A stretch of DNA of 64,000 nt from Chamaecyparis obtusa (Eukaryota > Streptophyta > Pinopsida > Cupressales > Cupressaceae). How positions within the stretch are numbered: position 1 is the stretch's first letter; each line of letters starts with the position of its first letter. Position numbers and translations under genes: made by a program. The stretch spans positions 621,501-685,500 of the forward strand of contig BSBK01006021.1 of assembly GCA_027943335.1 (NCBI GenBank), read 5' to 3'. Below are positions 24,358-37,135 of this stretch, piece by piece. A model generated the notes under the pieces. It had not been told where the DNA came from and did no database searches. It saw nothing but the letters and a program-made list of their open reading frames with translations.

Positions 24358-25966
24358 GATGATCAGCGTGCCCTATCACAATATCTCAATGGTAAGAAAG
24401 GGAAGATAATATGCAGGTCCAAATCCTAACCTGTCATTTATTGTCTTGAAATAGTGGACATGTATCTTTTTTGTTACCCTCTGAATTTGTTAAGGTGACA
24501 TGAATTTATAAACCCTTCCTTTGTGTTTGATTTAGTATTTTTTATGTAGTCAATTTCTTCAAGTTTACATGCATGTAGGTTTGATGTGCTTTTTGTGTTA
24601 AAATAGATAAAGGATTTAATTAAATTTGATTATGTTATTGATACTTATATCTTATAAAATATTGGAATGTTAAAATATAGGTTATTTAATTAAAAAGAAT
24701 TAATTAAATACCTACGTTTATTATAAGAATTAATTAAAAAGTCTAGTTATGAAAAGTGAAGTTTTAATTAAATACTAAGTCTAAATTGGAATTTAGATGC
24801 ATAATTGAAATATAAGATAATATTTATTATTAAATTGCATATTTCAAATATGCTAGGAATTTTAATTTAATTAAAAATAATTGATATCTAAATGCAAAAA
24901 TGAGTTAAGTGATTTTAATGTTGAGTTGCATGTTTAGAAAACACTTTATTAAGAAATTAGAACTTTACCTTTTTTTAAAAAAAATGAGTTAAAGTGACTT
25001 AAGTGGAGGAAAATAAAGTAAAAGTAATTCTTTTTATGTTTCATAGTTGAGTTCGCCTTTTTTTTTGAGTTGCATGTTTTGAAACCCTAGCTTGATAGGT
25101 TTTCTATATTAGAGGGTTTTGGTCATTATTAGGGATACATTTATTAGGTTTGAAGGATTCTATGTTGGCAATTTTGGGAGGATTAAGTTTTGGGTATTTT
25201 TTAAAGATTGGAGTTTTCAAGAATTGGAATTGGTTTTTGATTCATCCTTATGCATCTTAGGTTTCCTACATGTGTCAGTTGCCTCTGGTTGAGTATATTT
25301 TATCTTTGCAGTCGGTGTTGTTCCTCTTTGAGATAGAGAGCTTTTAGGATCCCTTGCCTAGGTGTTGTATTGTGTTGGATTTTAGTGTTTGATATCTGAG
25401 TGGGGTATGTTGTTATCTCCTCAACACGGTGGGAGTGGACCTTTGGTTCCACATGGTCGAGTGCTAGTGATTCTTTTACCATTTGAGATTCTAACATCCT
25501 TGTACTAGTGTTGGATGATCCTTGTAGCAATTGTATCTTCTTGTTTATCATTGGAGACTTACTCTTATCTTTCATTTATTGTATTGTACCTTCTACTTGG
25601 GTTATTAGTACATACCCTATGACTTGTGTAGTGGATTTGGTTTCATTGTGTATACTTTGTGGTATTAGCTATATTTATGTTCACATTTATATGATCATGT
25701 ACTTATTTTTATTCACACATGTGAGATTTAGTTCTTGTAGTTATTCTTAGTAATTAATTATCACTTAAGTAATTCTATGTCAAGGAACCCTTAGGATTTT
25801 TAATATGTAAATGAGTTACACTTATGAATATGTATTTTATTTATGTTATATTTCTTCTTCTTTGTTATTCATTATTGTTTGTAAACTCTTAAGAAAACAA
25901 TTATTATGTAAAATTGGTCGTGTGGTTTAGGGTACTTTCTCCCAAGTTCCCTGGCGGGGCATTACA
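24358..25966 (+). repeat. Element D left LTR, second segment
   Basis: Continuation of the D LTR after Gypsy-B, ending ggggcattaca at 25966. The two segments together give about 1.94 kb. Bases 24360-24680 match the right LTR of D at 27365-27435 and 41308-41552. Its 3' third matches, reversed, the fragment at 50887-51487. AT-rich in the middle (24600-25000). I see no coding sequence; the minus-strand open frame near 25300-25575 lies wholly in the LTR. Confidence 0.88.
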
Positions 25967-27030
25967 CTTGGTATTAGAGCCCATGTTTCTACAATGGGAA
26001 CTCTAGGAATTTTGTATGCCCATTAGGTGTCTTGTAGTTGAAACTTAAAATGATACAGAGATACATAATTCATTAGTATTTGAGAACCATTGTAACTTAT
26101 AACCTACTTGTAACATTTTGCGAATTTGTTTAGTTACAATTGCAGTTGATGCATCTTACCTTAGCGATTGTCTATTGTGTTTGGGTATATTCTCTAAAGT
26201 ATCCAGGATATTGTATTCTTGGGTTTCGTGAAGTGGTTATTCCCTCGAGTGTGATTAACACCAGTCTCTTTGTTATGTGAAATTTTTTATGATTAATAAT
26301 TTATTTTGGTTATTGATGATTCGTTCATGTTGTGTTTGGGCTAGCATTTAATTTTTGAACTTTCTTATGCATGGACTTGTCACCTAACTCTCTTTTTGCT
26401 ACCTATTTTGTGACATTGGTCACACTTGATTTACTATTTGAAATTTTCATGACATTTTTATGATTTAATGTTGAACTTGGAATTCTCCCACTTGGGCTTT
26501 TCCTTTTTGAACTTATGTTGGTAATTTTGAATGTTTGGTATTTTTGGCCCTATTCTATAATAAGTGTTATTTATATCATGCTCATTTAGGACCTTCAATA
26601 GTATATGTAAGGGAGGACATCGTAGAGAATTTTACTATATTTTTATGTGAAGGTGAATTGCATTGTGTATGCTATATGTTGGTGTTTCATTAGCTAGGAT
26701 TGCATGAACCCCTCAATTTGTTATTTGGTGTAAATACAAATGTGTACTTTATAAAATTAATTTATAGATGAATTATATGATGTTGAATGAATAAAGATCT
26801 ATATCTATTTAAATTTATTAATAATGAAAGATTGATCAATGTGATTTTTAGTTTATGCTTAAACTAGAATTATATTGCTCCTGGTGACTATATATCATGT
26901 CTTTATTTTCTAGCTTGTTTCAAGATATTATTTTGTCTTTTATTTTAGCAGAATGCTTCATAATTGAGGGATACATATCCTTATTTGTATGTAGGCTTCT
27001 AGGAGTAAGCCTAATACTAGGGGAGATGGA
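25967..27030 (+). mobile_element. Element D internal region (non-autonomous, no coding capacity)
   Basis: Only 1,064 bases between the LTRs. It starts with a PBS, TGGTATTAGAGC (25969-25980; one C-to-T change from the usual initiator-Met site), and ends with a purine tract, ctaggggagatgga (27017-27030). No gag or pol motif is readable in any frame. With 1.9-kb LTRs and so small a core it must have depended on proteins from another element. The ORF at 26920-27111 on the minus strand is shared partly with LTR sequence and is not supported. Confidence 0.8.
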
Positions 27031-27435
27031 TGTAACACCCCTCCCATAGTTTTCTTTTTCGTTTATATGGCCAAACTCTTTTAGGCCACTCTTCATGTTG
27101 ATTATCCACATATGATGATGTTATTTATATTCATAGTTTTACTGACTGCATACTTTCATGTGTATGGTTAGTGTGTATGTTTTACTTCTTTTTTTTACAT
27201 GTCTGATGTGGTTGTGGGATGAAGTTGTAGTTACAACTTTCTTCTAAGCTCCACACAATTAGCTGATCCTTTCCATTATCTGTTATATATTTATACATGT
27301 ATGTACATACTAATCTTTCATGTAGGATTTTAGGTATCAAGCATAAACTTCCCTCAATTACCAAGATGAGTGTGCCTTATTGCAATATCTCAATGGTAAG
27401 AGAGGGGAGATAACAAATAGGTCCAAATCCTAACC
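27031..27435 (+). repeat. Element D right LTR, first segment
   Basis: Starts tgtaacacccctcccata and matches 11246-11576 and then 24358-24432. Cut at 27435 by element E, with taacc repeated on both sides (27431-27435 and 41303-41307). The LTR resumes at 41308. Confidence 0.87.
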
Positions 27436-29195
27436 TGTTAGGACTGTTCAAAAAAAATTTCCCTAGGTGAGGAAAATAATCCTAAAAATCTTTTTATTTT
27501 CCATCGACCTAGCTTTTCTTGTTTGAAATCCCTAAATCCATATCTTTTGTTATATTTGATCGTTACCTTTTTCAAATCACTTAAGTTATCTTTCAGCACG
27601 TGTCTTAAGTTACCGTCAGGTGAGGCCAAATTTTATTAAGTTGTCTTACTTAGCAGACCCATTAATATTTCCTAGTTCCTAAGTCCCGACAAATGTTTTA
27701 TTTTCCTAAAGTTAGACATTATATTAAGCCTTGCAAGATCTATGTTAATCTAACGGTGTGTGTGATCCCATGATGAAAATTTGTGAAGTGTTTACCCTTC
27801 ATGGGATCACAACCATGTGACATCTGGCAATCAGTGGGACTAAGGTCAGGACTTTAAACAGAGATTAAAGGATAGTTTGATCAAGGATGATCTAATGGTC
27901 AGCTCATTGCCGCTATGAAAAGATGCCTAATTGATACTCTTTGTAGCATCGTGACTATGTGACACATGTCCCACATGATGTCATAGTGTAGGAAGATGAA
28001 AAGATAAAGAACAATCAGATCAAGCTTGATCTGATGAAAGACGTATTCTCATGAACCAACTATGATGGATGATTATTCATCACAGGATCGTGCCTTGTTG
28101 TCATCTATCCTGATTGACATTATATCCAAAGCTAAAGAGAAAGATAAAGTATGGTTAAGTTTGAGAAAAATCTATGGTAGGTGTAATGCCTCAAACAAAA
28201 GATGTCTGGTCTTTATCCATTAAGGGATCATGACAGTCATCCAATCAAAAGTAATCAAAGAAGAGATAGTTTCACTGGGCCCAGTATTACCTTTTATCAT
28301 GGACTATGAGATATGTTTTGATCCAATGACAGGCGTGAAGCCTTGATCAAAACTTGTAGGGTTTTTATTCATCATGGGATCATGCATTATTGACGTGTGT
28401 CCTAGATAATGTCATGTGTCAATGGGGCCAAGGTTTTCCATGTGATAAAGACTATTCATCTAGGATAGGACCTGACGGTGGGCAATATGTCGTGAAGATA
28501 AGATGCAAGTCTTTTATCCTTCACAGGATCACGCATTCTTGATGTGTGTCCCAGATGATGTCATGTGTTAGTAGGGCTAGGGTTTTCCATGTGATAAAGA
28601 ATTTTCATCTAGGAAAGGATCTAACAGTGGGCGCTATTCCGTGAGCATAATATGCAAGTCTTTTATCCTTCATAGACTCAATCATTGTTGACACGTGTCT
28701 TGATTTCAAATTGGGGTCACAGTCTAAAAGGATATAAAGGACAGGAAGTTTTAAAGGAAGATCTATGATAGGTGTGATGCCTCAAAGGAAAAATGATCAA
28801 ATGATAGTGATCACGACTTGGTGACACATGTCCTGCTTAGTGGAAAGTTAAAGTTAACCTGGCTTTAGTGTGCGGTTTAGAATGAAATGTTTTCATTGGT
28901 CCATGCATTAATCTAGGTTAGAAAGGTATGTCTTTGCTATTCAACTTCGTGATAATCATCCAATGAACTGAGAAAATAAAGATCGACGGCTCATTTTTAA
29001 AATTTTGAAGTCTGAGTTGTGAAATGTTTGTGAACGTTGTAGGCACTAGGTTTTTTATGATGAATGCTTAATGGCATATCATGCAAAGTTAATGAAGAGT
29101 GTTGGAAAATGTATAAGGAAAGAAATGATCACTTCAAATGAAACATTGTCTCTAGAGATCTTAGGTGAAAGGTGTAAACTCTCCGCATTTCAGTC
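27436..29195 (+). other. Element E 5' region, non-coding
   Basis: No readable protein. It is dominated by a degenerate tandem array from about 27780 to 28740 (separate entry). It may act as leader and promoter of the long ORF. Confidence 0.6.
27780..28740 (+). repeat. Degenerate tandem array, unit about 150 bases, in element E
   Basis: Two clear units start near 28360 and 28509. They share the order: ttcat..gggatca, gacgtgtgtcc, agatgatgtcatgtgt, ttttccatgtgataaaga, catctaggaaaggac, then gatgcaagtctttta. A third, truncated unit starts near 28658, with a palindromic gacacgtgtc at 28689-28698. Weaker copies of the ggatca/gtgacacatgtcc part occur at 27795, 27950 and 28080. The cacgtg core resembles a plant G-box, but a regulatory role is only a guess. 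Confidence 0.8.
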
Positions 29196-29203
29196 TATAA
29201 GTA
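29196..29203 (+). promoter_or_regulatory. Possible TATA box of the element E ORF
   Basis: The sequence tctataagtat lies about 155 bases before the ORF start at 29355. Position and composition suit a plant promoter, but AT-rich DNA yields such matches by chance. Confidence 0.3.
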
Positions 29204-29354
29204 TTTTCAAAGGTGGTAGGTGATTTCTACTATGTTTTTAAGTTATTCATATCTGCAATTATGGTGCTGGTGAATTGAAATTTTAGAAGGGTTAAGGTGC
29301 TAATTATATTATTATTCCAAGAAAAGTTATTCATTCAAGCCCTAGTTATTTAAG

Positions 29355-30016
29355 ATGGCACCGCGTAGAGAATTTAAGGGGTAGGTTGATTATCAAAAGA
29401 GAGTTGTTTATCATGATCTATTTCAGTTATTACCTCCATCCATAAATGATGTTTCAAAAATGAAGGAGATAATTCCCAAGAGCCCTAGAGGACAAACAGG
29501 GGAGGGATTGTATGGCAAGGGAATGTGGACAAGGGATCCCAAGGTTGAAATTACTGTGTTAACCCTTTTCAAGACTACTTATTCATAGAGAAATTCATGT
29601 GCACCTCACAATAACATATGGCAATTTGATGTTCATAAGTTAGTGGCACCTGGTGTTTTTATGGATATAGATATCCTCCTGCAAGTGGCAAAATGCTATG
29701 ATCCAGGTTCTAGGGTGGTGGGAGATGTAGATAGAAATGTTTTGATCAGTGTAACTACAAATGAAATAAGAGAGGTGTTCTCATTAAATGATCCTTCTAT
29801 GATGCTAGAAGAGATAGATTTTGACAACTTCAATAAATTTTATGAAGCCCAAAGAGATTATTTCAGGGTAGGCCCCTTGAGGGAATTTTTTGGTAAGATT
29901 GGAAATTTGTGTATGGTCAGCCAAAGTACTCCTAAACCAATTAGATTAGATCTCTTTAGCCTAAGAGCACAAGGCATGTAGAGGTCACTGACATACATAT
30001 TTAGTGAGGATGAGGG
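29355..30016 (+). pseudogene. Element E long ORF, N-terminal part (unknown protein)
   Basis: I do not recognise this protein. The frame opens with ATGGCACCGCGTAGAGAA at 29355 and runs 220 codons to the Copia-B insertion, with TAG stops at 29382, 29586 and 29979. It has regular amphipathic and hydrophobic stretches, such as FMDIDILLQVAKCYDPGSR, VTTNEIREVFSL and FYEAQRDYFRVGPLREFF. The VTTNEIREVF stretch faintly recalls plant mobile or putative plant transposon domains, where a host-like helical domain rides on repeats; this is weak. After removal of Copia-B and one TSD copy the frame continues exactly (...SEDEG then THIPIHYM...). No catalytic signature, zinc finger or membrane segment is evident. 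Confidence 0.7.
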
Positions 30017-31322
30017 TGTTGGAGATTTTCTAGCAAGCCAGTGTTGACTGTATGTTTGTCATTAATGACAATATATGGTAAGTAGGATACATTGAAGACT
30101 TATGTAGTAAGCTTTTAGTATATGTTGCATGGACATGTTATCAACATGATATCATGGATGCTAAGGTTAACTATTAGTACAAATAGATATATAGTAGCTT
30201 GTGTCAGTAGTGCTCCTGACAAAGTTACAGATAGTGTTTGGTGAATGATTGTTCATACAGTTATCATGGAGCCTTGTGCATTTGGATATGTGATGGAGAC
30301 ATGTTAGTGATGTTACACTCATGGACATAGAGTCTGATGATTAGTAGAAGTAAAGATATGTAGTCACTACTCAGCAGTAGCAGTTTCCTATGTTTATTTA
30401 GAAGAGCTAATAGTGATTATATTGGTTCTGGAGTTGCGCCTATCATTTCAGTATGCACCCTTGGATTAGTGCTTGGAGAAGAGTTAGTAATGTTTGGTTA
30501 AGAATGCATGATGTAATTTAGATTGAGGAGAAAGATCTAGTTATTTTGGTAGAGCCAACAATGTGTAGTGTGCGTCTACAATTATCTTATTGGACAAGTC
30601 CCAGAATGCATTGCATGCTTAGTAGAGCTGACTGAATTATTATTCAAGTTTGTTATGGCTTCTCTAATATGATTTTAAGATGGTTCTAATAGGCTAATTT
30701 GATTATATCATTTAGAGGAAAGATATTTATAGGTAGTCATTTGTGATTGCTAGAGTGTGGTTCAGAGTTGATTGTAAAGAGAAAAGTAGAGTGTGTGAAG
30801 TGTTGAGCCATTAGAAGAAGGTCTATGTGACCAAGTAAAGTATTTGTGCTATACATTAGAACTAATCTAGATAGTAGGTCAAAGTGCAGTTCACCAAGAT
30901 CCAGATATAGTGTGTATCTATTATTCAGAAGGTTGTAGCCTTCACCCATTTGAGTAGTGTGCTCTTGAAAAGTGTGCCTCACCCCTAACAGGGTTAATTG
31001 TAAAAAATCCTAATAGGGTCTGACCCTTGACCAGTTCACTATACTAAATATATTGTAAAGAAAATCCTAAAAGGGTTAAGGATCTTCTAACAAGGATCAT
31101 AATACACTAGTGCAGATTATTAGTAGGTGTCAATTCCCACTGGGGTTTTTACCTATTTGGATTTTTCCATAACCAAAATATTGGTGTTTTGTTCAAGTTC
31201 TATTTCATTGTGTTTATGCTTTATGTTTAATTATAATTAATTGGATAAAGAATTGAAACTTGTAGATAATTGATTCAGCCCCCCCCCCCTCTCTCAGTTA
31301 TCTCTTGGGACTATTCCTAACA
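30017..31322 (+). repeat. Left LTR of Copia-B
   Basis: 1,306 bases, tgttggagattttctagcaa to ctaaca. It matches the right LTR with many transitions. A run of 11 C begins near 31279, about 45 bases before the end. Confidence 0.93.
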
Positions 31323-31324
31323 AT

Positions 31325-31336
31325 TGGTATCAAAGC
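31325..31336 (+). promoter_or_regulatory. Primer-binding site of Copia-B (initiator Met tRNA type)
   Basis: TGGTATCAAAGC two bases after the LTR, the same as in Copia-A and one G-to-A change from the common plant site. Confidence 0.9.
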
Positions 31337-31379
31337 CAAGTGCCTCGGAGAGAAATTTTAATAGCTTGAGGTTGATCAG

Positions 31380-34008
31380 ATGGAATTCTTTAGAAAAGAT
31401 AGTCCTAAGTTTGATGGAGAGAATTATCTTGATTGGAAGAACAAGATGATGACACATTTGTAGTGCATTTATTTTGAATTTTTTGAAGTGGCTATCAAGG
31501 AAGTTGAGATCCCCTCTCTAGAAGATCTTTCAAAGGATGATGCTACAAGCAAGAAGAAGGATTTGTTCCATCAAAATACAATAGCAAAAGAAGCCCTTAT
31601 TAGCGACCTATCTGATAGTGAGTTTTCAAAGATAAAGAAAATAGACACATCCTACAAGATATGGAAGCACCTAGAAGACTTGTTTGAAGGAGATAAACAA
31701 GAAAAGGATGCGCACAGAAAAACTTGGAAGAAAAGATACAATGCATTAGAGATACTACCTAAAGAGAACATCAGAGCTTATAACCAAAGGATTAATGAAG
31801 CAATTGAATGAATCGGGAACAATGGTGGAGAGATCTCAGAAGAAGACATTATGGGTAAATTGATGACCACTCTCATAGAAGAGTATGAAAATAAGATCAA
31901 CATACTTGATGAGACCATGCAACTTATATCAAATTTTGAAAGAGAGACCTTGATCAAAAAAATTTCAGCTTTTGAGATTTCAAGATTGAAGATAGAACCT
32001 AAAATTGAAACAGCGTTCAAAGCATCAATCCATGGTAAGAAATCTGCAAACACCAATGGTAATTTTGATGATGATGATGAAAAGAAAAAACTAGATGATT
32101 TCATTGCTATGATTGCTAAAAGAGAAAAGAAAGGAAAAGGAAAATATGAAGGTCAATTACCATTCAAATGCTTTTCATGTAATAAGATTGGTCACTTTGC
32201 ATCTAAGTGTCCTACAAGAGTTAAAAAGTTCAACAATAACTACAAGCCTAAGTATACAAAGGAATGCTACTATGCTAGAGATGGAGTATTAGATGAAGAA
32301 TCAGGAGAAGAGGAGATTGGATTCATTTCTCTTGAAGATGAAAATAATTCACAAGAGTTAGCATTGATTTAACAAGCAGACATCAAGATAGATTGGATCA
32401 TTGACAATGGTTTCTCACATCACATGATAGGTGACAAAGATAGATTTTTTCATTTGGACAGATACAAAGGAGGCATGGTCATATTTGGAGATAACACTCC
32501 TAAACCTATCATTGGTAGAGGAGCCATCATCCTAGATGGAAAGAATAGCACTGATGATGTTCTTTATGTTGATGGTTTGAAACAAAACCTACTGAGTTTT
32601 GGGCAGCTACTTGACAAAGGTTACAGGTTAAAATTCAATGGAAACAAGTGCATCATTAACAACAAAGAAGGGGAAATAATTACATCAAGCTAAAAGACTA
32701 AATGTAATGTCTTTCAGCTTAATCTAGAAGCAAATTTTTTTGTTGCTAAAGTAGATGATAGCTGGTTGTGGCACAAAAGACTATGTCATATCAATTTTGA
32801 TAACATAGTAAAGATCAACAATGTTAAGGCAGTAAGAGATCTACCTAGCATAGCAAAACTAGTTGATACTATCTATAGGGAATGTGTTATGGGAAAGCAT
32901 GTGAGGAATTCATTTAGGAGCAAGCATAATTTAGTAGAGAACAAGCTAGATCTGATTCATACAAACCTATGTGGACCAACTCAAATAAGATCATACTATG
33001 GTGAAAGGTATTTCATTTTGTTTGTAGATGATTATTATAGAATGATGTGGGTTGCATTCTTAAAGGATAAGTCAGAAGCATTTGAGAAGTTTAAAATATT
33101 CAAAGCTAAGGTTGAGAATGAATCTGGACTAAAGATAAAATGTCTAAGATCAGATAGAGGAGGGGAATTCACATTTGACAGATTCTATGAGTACTGTGAA
33201 GAACATGGCATAAAAATATAGTTGAGTGCACCTAGAACCCCTCAGCAGAATGGGATTGTAGAGAGAAGGAATAGAATCATCCTTGATATAGTGCACACCA
33301 TCATGATTGAAGGAAAAGTTTCAGACACCTATTAGAGAGATGCAGTTAATACAGAAATCTATACAATTAATAGAATACAATTGAGACCTGGCACGCACAA
33401 GACACCTTATGAGCTATGGCTTGTTAATGTTCCCATAGTAAAATACTTCAGAATCTTTAGAAGCAAGTGCTACATCAAGAGGGATGAAGCAGTAGGAAAG
33501 TTTGATGCAAGAAGCGATGAAGCTATTTTCCTTGGTTACCCTACTAAAAGTAAAGCTTATAGATCTTTTAACTTGAGATTAAAGAAGATCATTGAAAGTG
33601 CTCATGTTAAGATTGATGAAAAGTTTATGGTTCAAGAAAGATATCATGATTAATCACCTATGATTGAAGAATAACCCAGACCTTCCACTAGTGAGATAGT
33701 AGTTGAAGAGATGTTTGACAGTATTAATGTATTATTCAATGACCCTGGAACAAGTGAAGAAGAAACTTAGAAGGTAGATGATTCTATATCACCTAAAGTT
33801 CCAAAGTATACATATAGATATCATTCTAAGGATGGCATCATTGGAGATCAGAGCAGAAAATTCACAACAAGATCAAAAGCTAAGAGTTCTGTAGGCAATG
33901 AGGTGGTATGTTTACTATCTCAAATTGAACCCTTAAGTGTTGAAGATGCATACAATGATTCAAATTAGCATGATTCTATGAAAGATGAACTAGATCAGAT
34001 TATCAAGA
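31380..34008 (+). pseudogene. Copia-B gag, protease and integrase
   Basis: One frame from ATG at 31380. Gag has SPKFDGENYLDWKNKM, WKHLEDLFEGD and a good CCHC knuckle, CFSCNKIGHFASKC (about 32170). Protease reads WIIDNGFSHHM, so the usual DSG has Asn for Ser. Integrase has WHKRLCH and a C-x-M-G-K finger end, then DLIHTNLCGP, FVDDYYR, RSDRGGEF, a stop before LSAPRTPQQNG, ERRN, and the domain ending FLGYPTKSKAYR. Stops include TAG 31461, TGA 31809, TAA near 32370, TAG 33219 and TAG near 33333. It would package RNA, cut the polyprotein and insert DNA. One inserted T near 34015 puts the next segment in another frame. Confidence 0.92.
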
Positions 34009-35463
34009 ATGATACTTTGGGAACTGGTCCCAAGACCTAGTGATAAGAATGTGATTGGAATAAAGTGGATATTCAGAAAAAAGATGAATGAAGATGGTAT
34101 AATAGTAAGGAATAAAGAAATTTTGGTATGTAAGGGATATGCACAAAGAGAAGTTCTTGATTATTCAGACACTTTTGCACTAGTAAGCAGGTTAGAAGCT
34201 ATTAAGTTGTTTTTAGCTTTTGCAACATTCAAAAACTTCAAATTTTATCAGATGGATGTTAAGTCAACATTCTTGAATGGGGAGCTAAAAGAAGAAGTGT
34301 ACATTGAGCAGCTAGAAGGATTCACCCTATCAGACAAACCCGATATGGTAGGCAGATTGAAGAAAGCCCTCTATGGACTTAAGCAAGCCCCTAGAGCATG
34401 GTATGAGAGACTTGATGGATATCTAACAAAGATTAGATTCAAGAAAGGAGCAGTAGATTGTAATCTATTTATAAGAGAGACATTTGAAGGATTACTACTT
34501 GTGGCTATATTTGTTGATGACATTACCTTTGGGGGTAATGACAAACTAAGTATAGAATTTGCTAAAGATATGAAGAGTGAGTTTGAAATGAGCATGATTG
34601 GTCCTATCAAATACTTTTTGGGACTAAATGTGCAGCAGATAGAGAAAGGTATTTTCATTAATCAGTCCAAGTATGTGAAAGAGATACTAAAGAAATTCAA
34701 GATGGATGATTGCAAGCTAATAGGTACACCTATGATAACAAGATGCAAGCTTACAAAAGAAGATGTTTCTCCACTAGTAGATACAACATTGTACAAGTCT
34801 ATGATTGGTAAACTCATATATCTTACTCAAACTAGACCTGATATTTCCAATGTAGTTGGCATAGTTGGAAGATTTACAGAAGAGCCTAAATAAAGTCACC
34901 TCATGGCAGTAAAGATAATATTCAGATATTTGCAGGGCACTATATATTATGGTCTATGGTATCCTAATTCAGAAAATGTTGAGCTTCATGTCTGTACTGA
35001 TGCTAATTGGGTAGGATGCATTGATGATAGAAAGAGTACATTAGGTGGAGTAGTGTTTCTTGGTGATAGACTTGTCACTTGGACAAGCAAGAAGCAAAAT
35101 TGTATCTCTCAGTCAACAGCAAAAGTGGAGTATGTTGCAGCATCCATGAATTATTCTACAATTGTTTGGATCAAGCAAATGATAAAGGATTTTGGAATTT
35201 AGATTGATTATCCTATTGCTATTCACTGTGATAACACTAGCTTTGTTAATATGTCAAAGAGCCCTGTGATGCATGCAAAGACAAAGCACATTGAGATCAA
35301 GTATCACTTCCTCAAAGATAAAGTGGCAAAGAAAGAAATCAAGTTGGACTATGTGAGTACTAAAAATCAATTGGTAGATATATTCACAAAGCCTTTGTCA
35401 AAAGATACTTTTGAGTATCTCAAGGAGAAGTTGGGGGTAATTCCCTTCCCTGATTCTACTTAG
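34009..35463 (+). pseudogene. Copia-B reverse transcriptase and RNase H
   Basis: The domain opens at WELVPRP after a one-base frameshift, then KWIFRKKM, VCKGYAQ, YQMDVKSTFLNG, YGLKQAPRAWYERL and FVDDITFGG (both catalytic Asp kept). It continues SMIGKLIYLTQTRPD and a TAA before SHLMA, and then RNase H with CTDANWVG (D kept), STLGG, TSKKQN, STAKVEYVA (Glu kept), HCDNTS after a TAG before IDYPI, KTKHIEIKYH and VDIFTKPL. Length and motif order match a full copia RT-RH. Inactive because of three internal stops and the frameshift. Confidence 0.93.
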
Positions 35464-35814
35464 AAGAAAGAAGAAAGAGCATCAGTCCTCAAGGACTGAT
35501 GGATGGTTGACTACTCTACTTCAGGAGTCGTATCAATGCTTGCACTGATTGGAACCCGTTTCCATTGATGTTAAAGGGGGAGTAGTATTACAGCTAGGAA
35601 AAATAGTACTAAAGAAGGAGTAATATACTAAGGGGGAGTAACATTCAGTCATGAAAGCAATTTAGTTGAGGAAATGGAGAATATTGCAGAAAATGGAGGA
35701 TTCATCCTTGGGGGAGTTTTGAAGAGGAAATGGAGAATGTTATAAAAGAAATGTTCATTTGAATTGGTGGTGTTTTTCATTCCATATGTTGCCATCAATT
35801 CCAAAGGGGGGGAT
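35464..35814 (+). other. Copia-B 3' untranslated region with polypurine tract
   Basis: No coding sequence. G-rich repeats of aaagggggagta type occur near 35573, 35606 and 35628, and the tract aaagggggggga-like block at 35803-35813 abuts the right LTR. Confidence 0.75.
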
Positions 35815-37130
35815 TGTTGGAGATTTTCTAGCAAGCCAGTGCTGACTATATGTTTGTCATTGATGACAACATATGGTAAGTAGCATGCATTGAAGACTTA
35901 TGCAATAATATTTGAGTATATGTTGCATGGACATGTTATTAGCATGATATCATGGACATTGTGGTTAACTATTACTACAGATAGTTACATAGTAGCTTGT
36001 GTCAGTAGTGTTCTTGACAGAGTTACAAATAGTGTTTGATGAATGATTGTCTGTATAGTTATCATGGAGCCTTGCACATTTGGATATGTGATGGAGACAT
36101 GTTAGTGATGTTACACTCATGGATGTAGATTCGAATGATTAGTAGAAGTGAAGATATGCAGTCGCTACTTAGTAGTAGCAGTTTCTTGTGTTTATTCAAA
36201 AGAGCCGATAGAGATTATATTGGTTCTGGAGTTGCACCTATAATTTTGGTATGCACCCTTGGATTAGTTCTTGGAGAAGAGTTATTAATATTTTGTTAAG
36301 AGATCATGATGTAATTCAAGTTGAGGAGAAAGATCCAGTTATTTTGGTAGAGCTGACAGTGTGTAGCGTCTGTCTATAATTATCTTATTAGACAGGTCCC
36401 AGAATGTGTTACGTGCTTAGTAGAGTCAACTGAATTATTATTGGAGTTTGTTATGGCTTATCTAATATGATTTCAAGATGGTTATAATAGTTCAACTTGA
36501 TTATATCATTTAGAGGAAAGATATTTATAGGAAGTCATTTATGATTGCTAGAGTGTGGTTCAGAGTTGATTGTAAATAGTAGAGCAAAGTGTGTGAAGTG
36601 TTGAGCCATCAGAAGAAGGTCTATGTGACCAAGTAAAGTATTTGTGCTATACATTGGAATTGATCTAGATAGTAGGTCAAAGCACAGTTCACCAAGATCT
36701 AGATATAGTGTGTATATGTTATTCAGAAGGTTGTAGCCTTCACCCATTTGAGTAGTGTGCTCTCCGATAGTGTGTCCTCACCCCTAATAGGGTTAATTGT
36801 AAAAGACTCCTAATAGGGTTGGACCCTTGACCAGGTCACTATACTAAATATATTGTAAAGAAACTACTAACAGGGTTAAGGATCTTCTAACAAGGATCAT
36901 AATACACTAGTGTAGATTATTAGTGGGTGTCAATTCCCATCAGGGTTTTTACCTATTTGGGTTTCCCCGTAACCAAAATATTAGTGTTGTGTTCAAGTGT
37001 TCTTTCATTGTTTTTATGTTTTATGTTTAAGTATACTTAATTGGATAAAGAATTGAAACTTGTAGATAACTTATTCACCACCCCCCCCCCCCCTCGCCCT
37101 CTCAGTTATCTCTTGGGACTATTCCTAACA
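35815..37130 (+). repeat. Right LTR of Copia-B
   Basis: 1,316 bases, tgttggagattttctagcaa to ctaaca. The C-tract near its end (from 37081) is longer than in the left copy, a sign of slippage. Confidence 0.93.
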
Positions 37131-37135
37131 GAAGG

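Larger units (their letters stand above)
30017..37130 (+). mobile_element. Ty1/copia LTR retrotransposon Copia-B (complete, inactive)
   Basis: 7,114 bases with LTRs at 30017-31322 and 35815-37130. Target duplications are gaggg (30012-30016) and gaagg (37131-37135), differing by one G/A transition. It interrupts the ORF of element E in frame. It has the full copia order: gag, protease, integrase, reverse transcriptase, RNase H. The frame is continuous except for one inserted T near 34015, with about a dozen stops. It is not a close copy of Copia-A, although the proteins are alike in plan. Confidence 0.94.

Noticed and set aside
25300..25575. Minus-strand 91-codon frame
   Set aside because: Wholly inside the D LTR; the related D' fragment does not preserve it.
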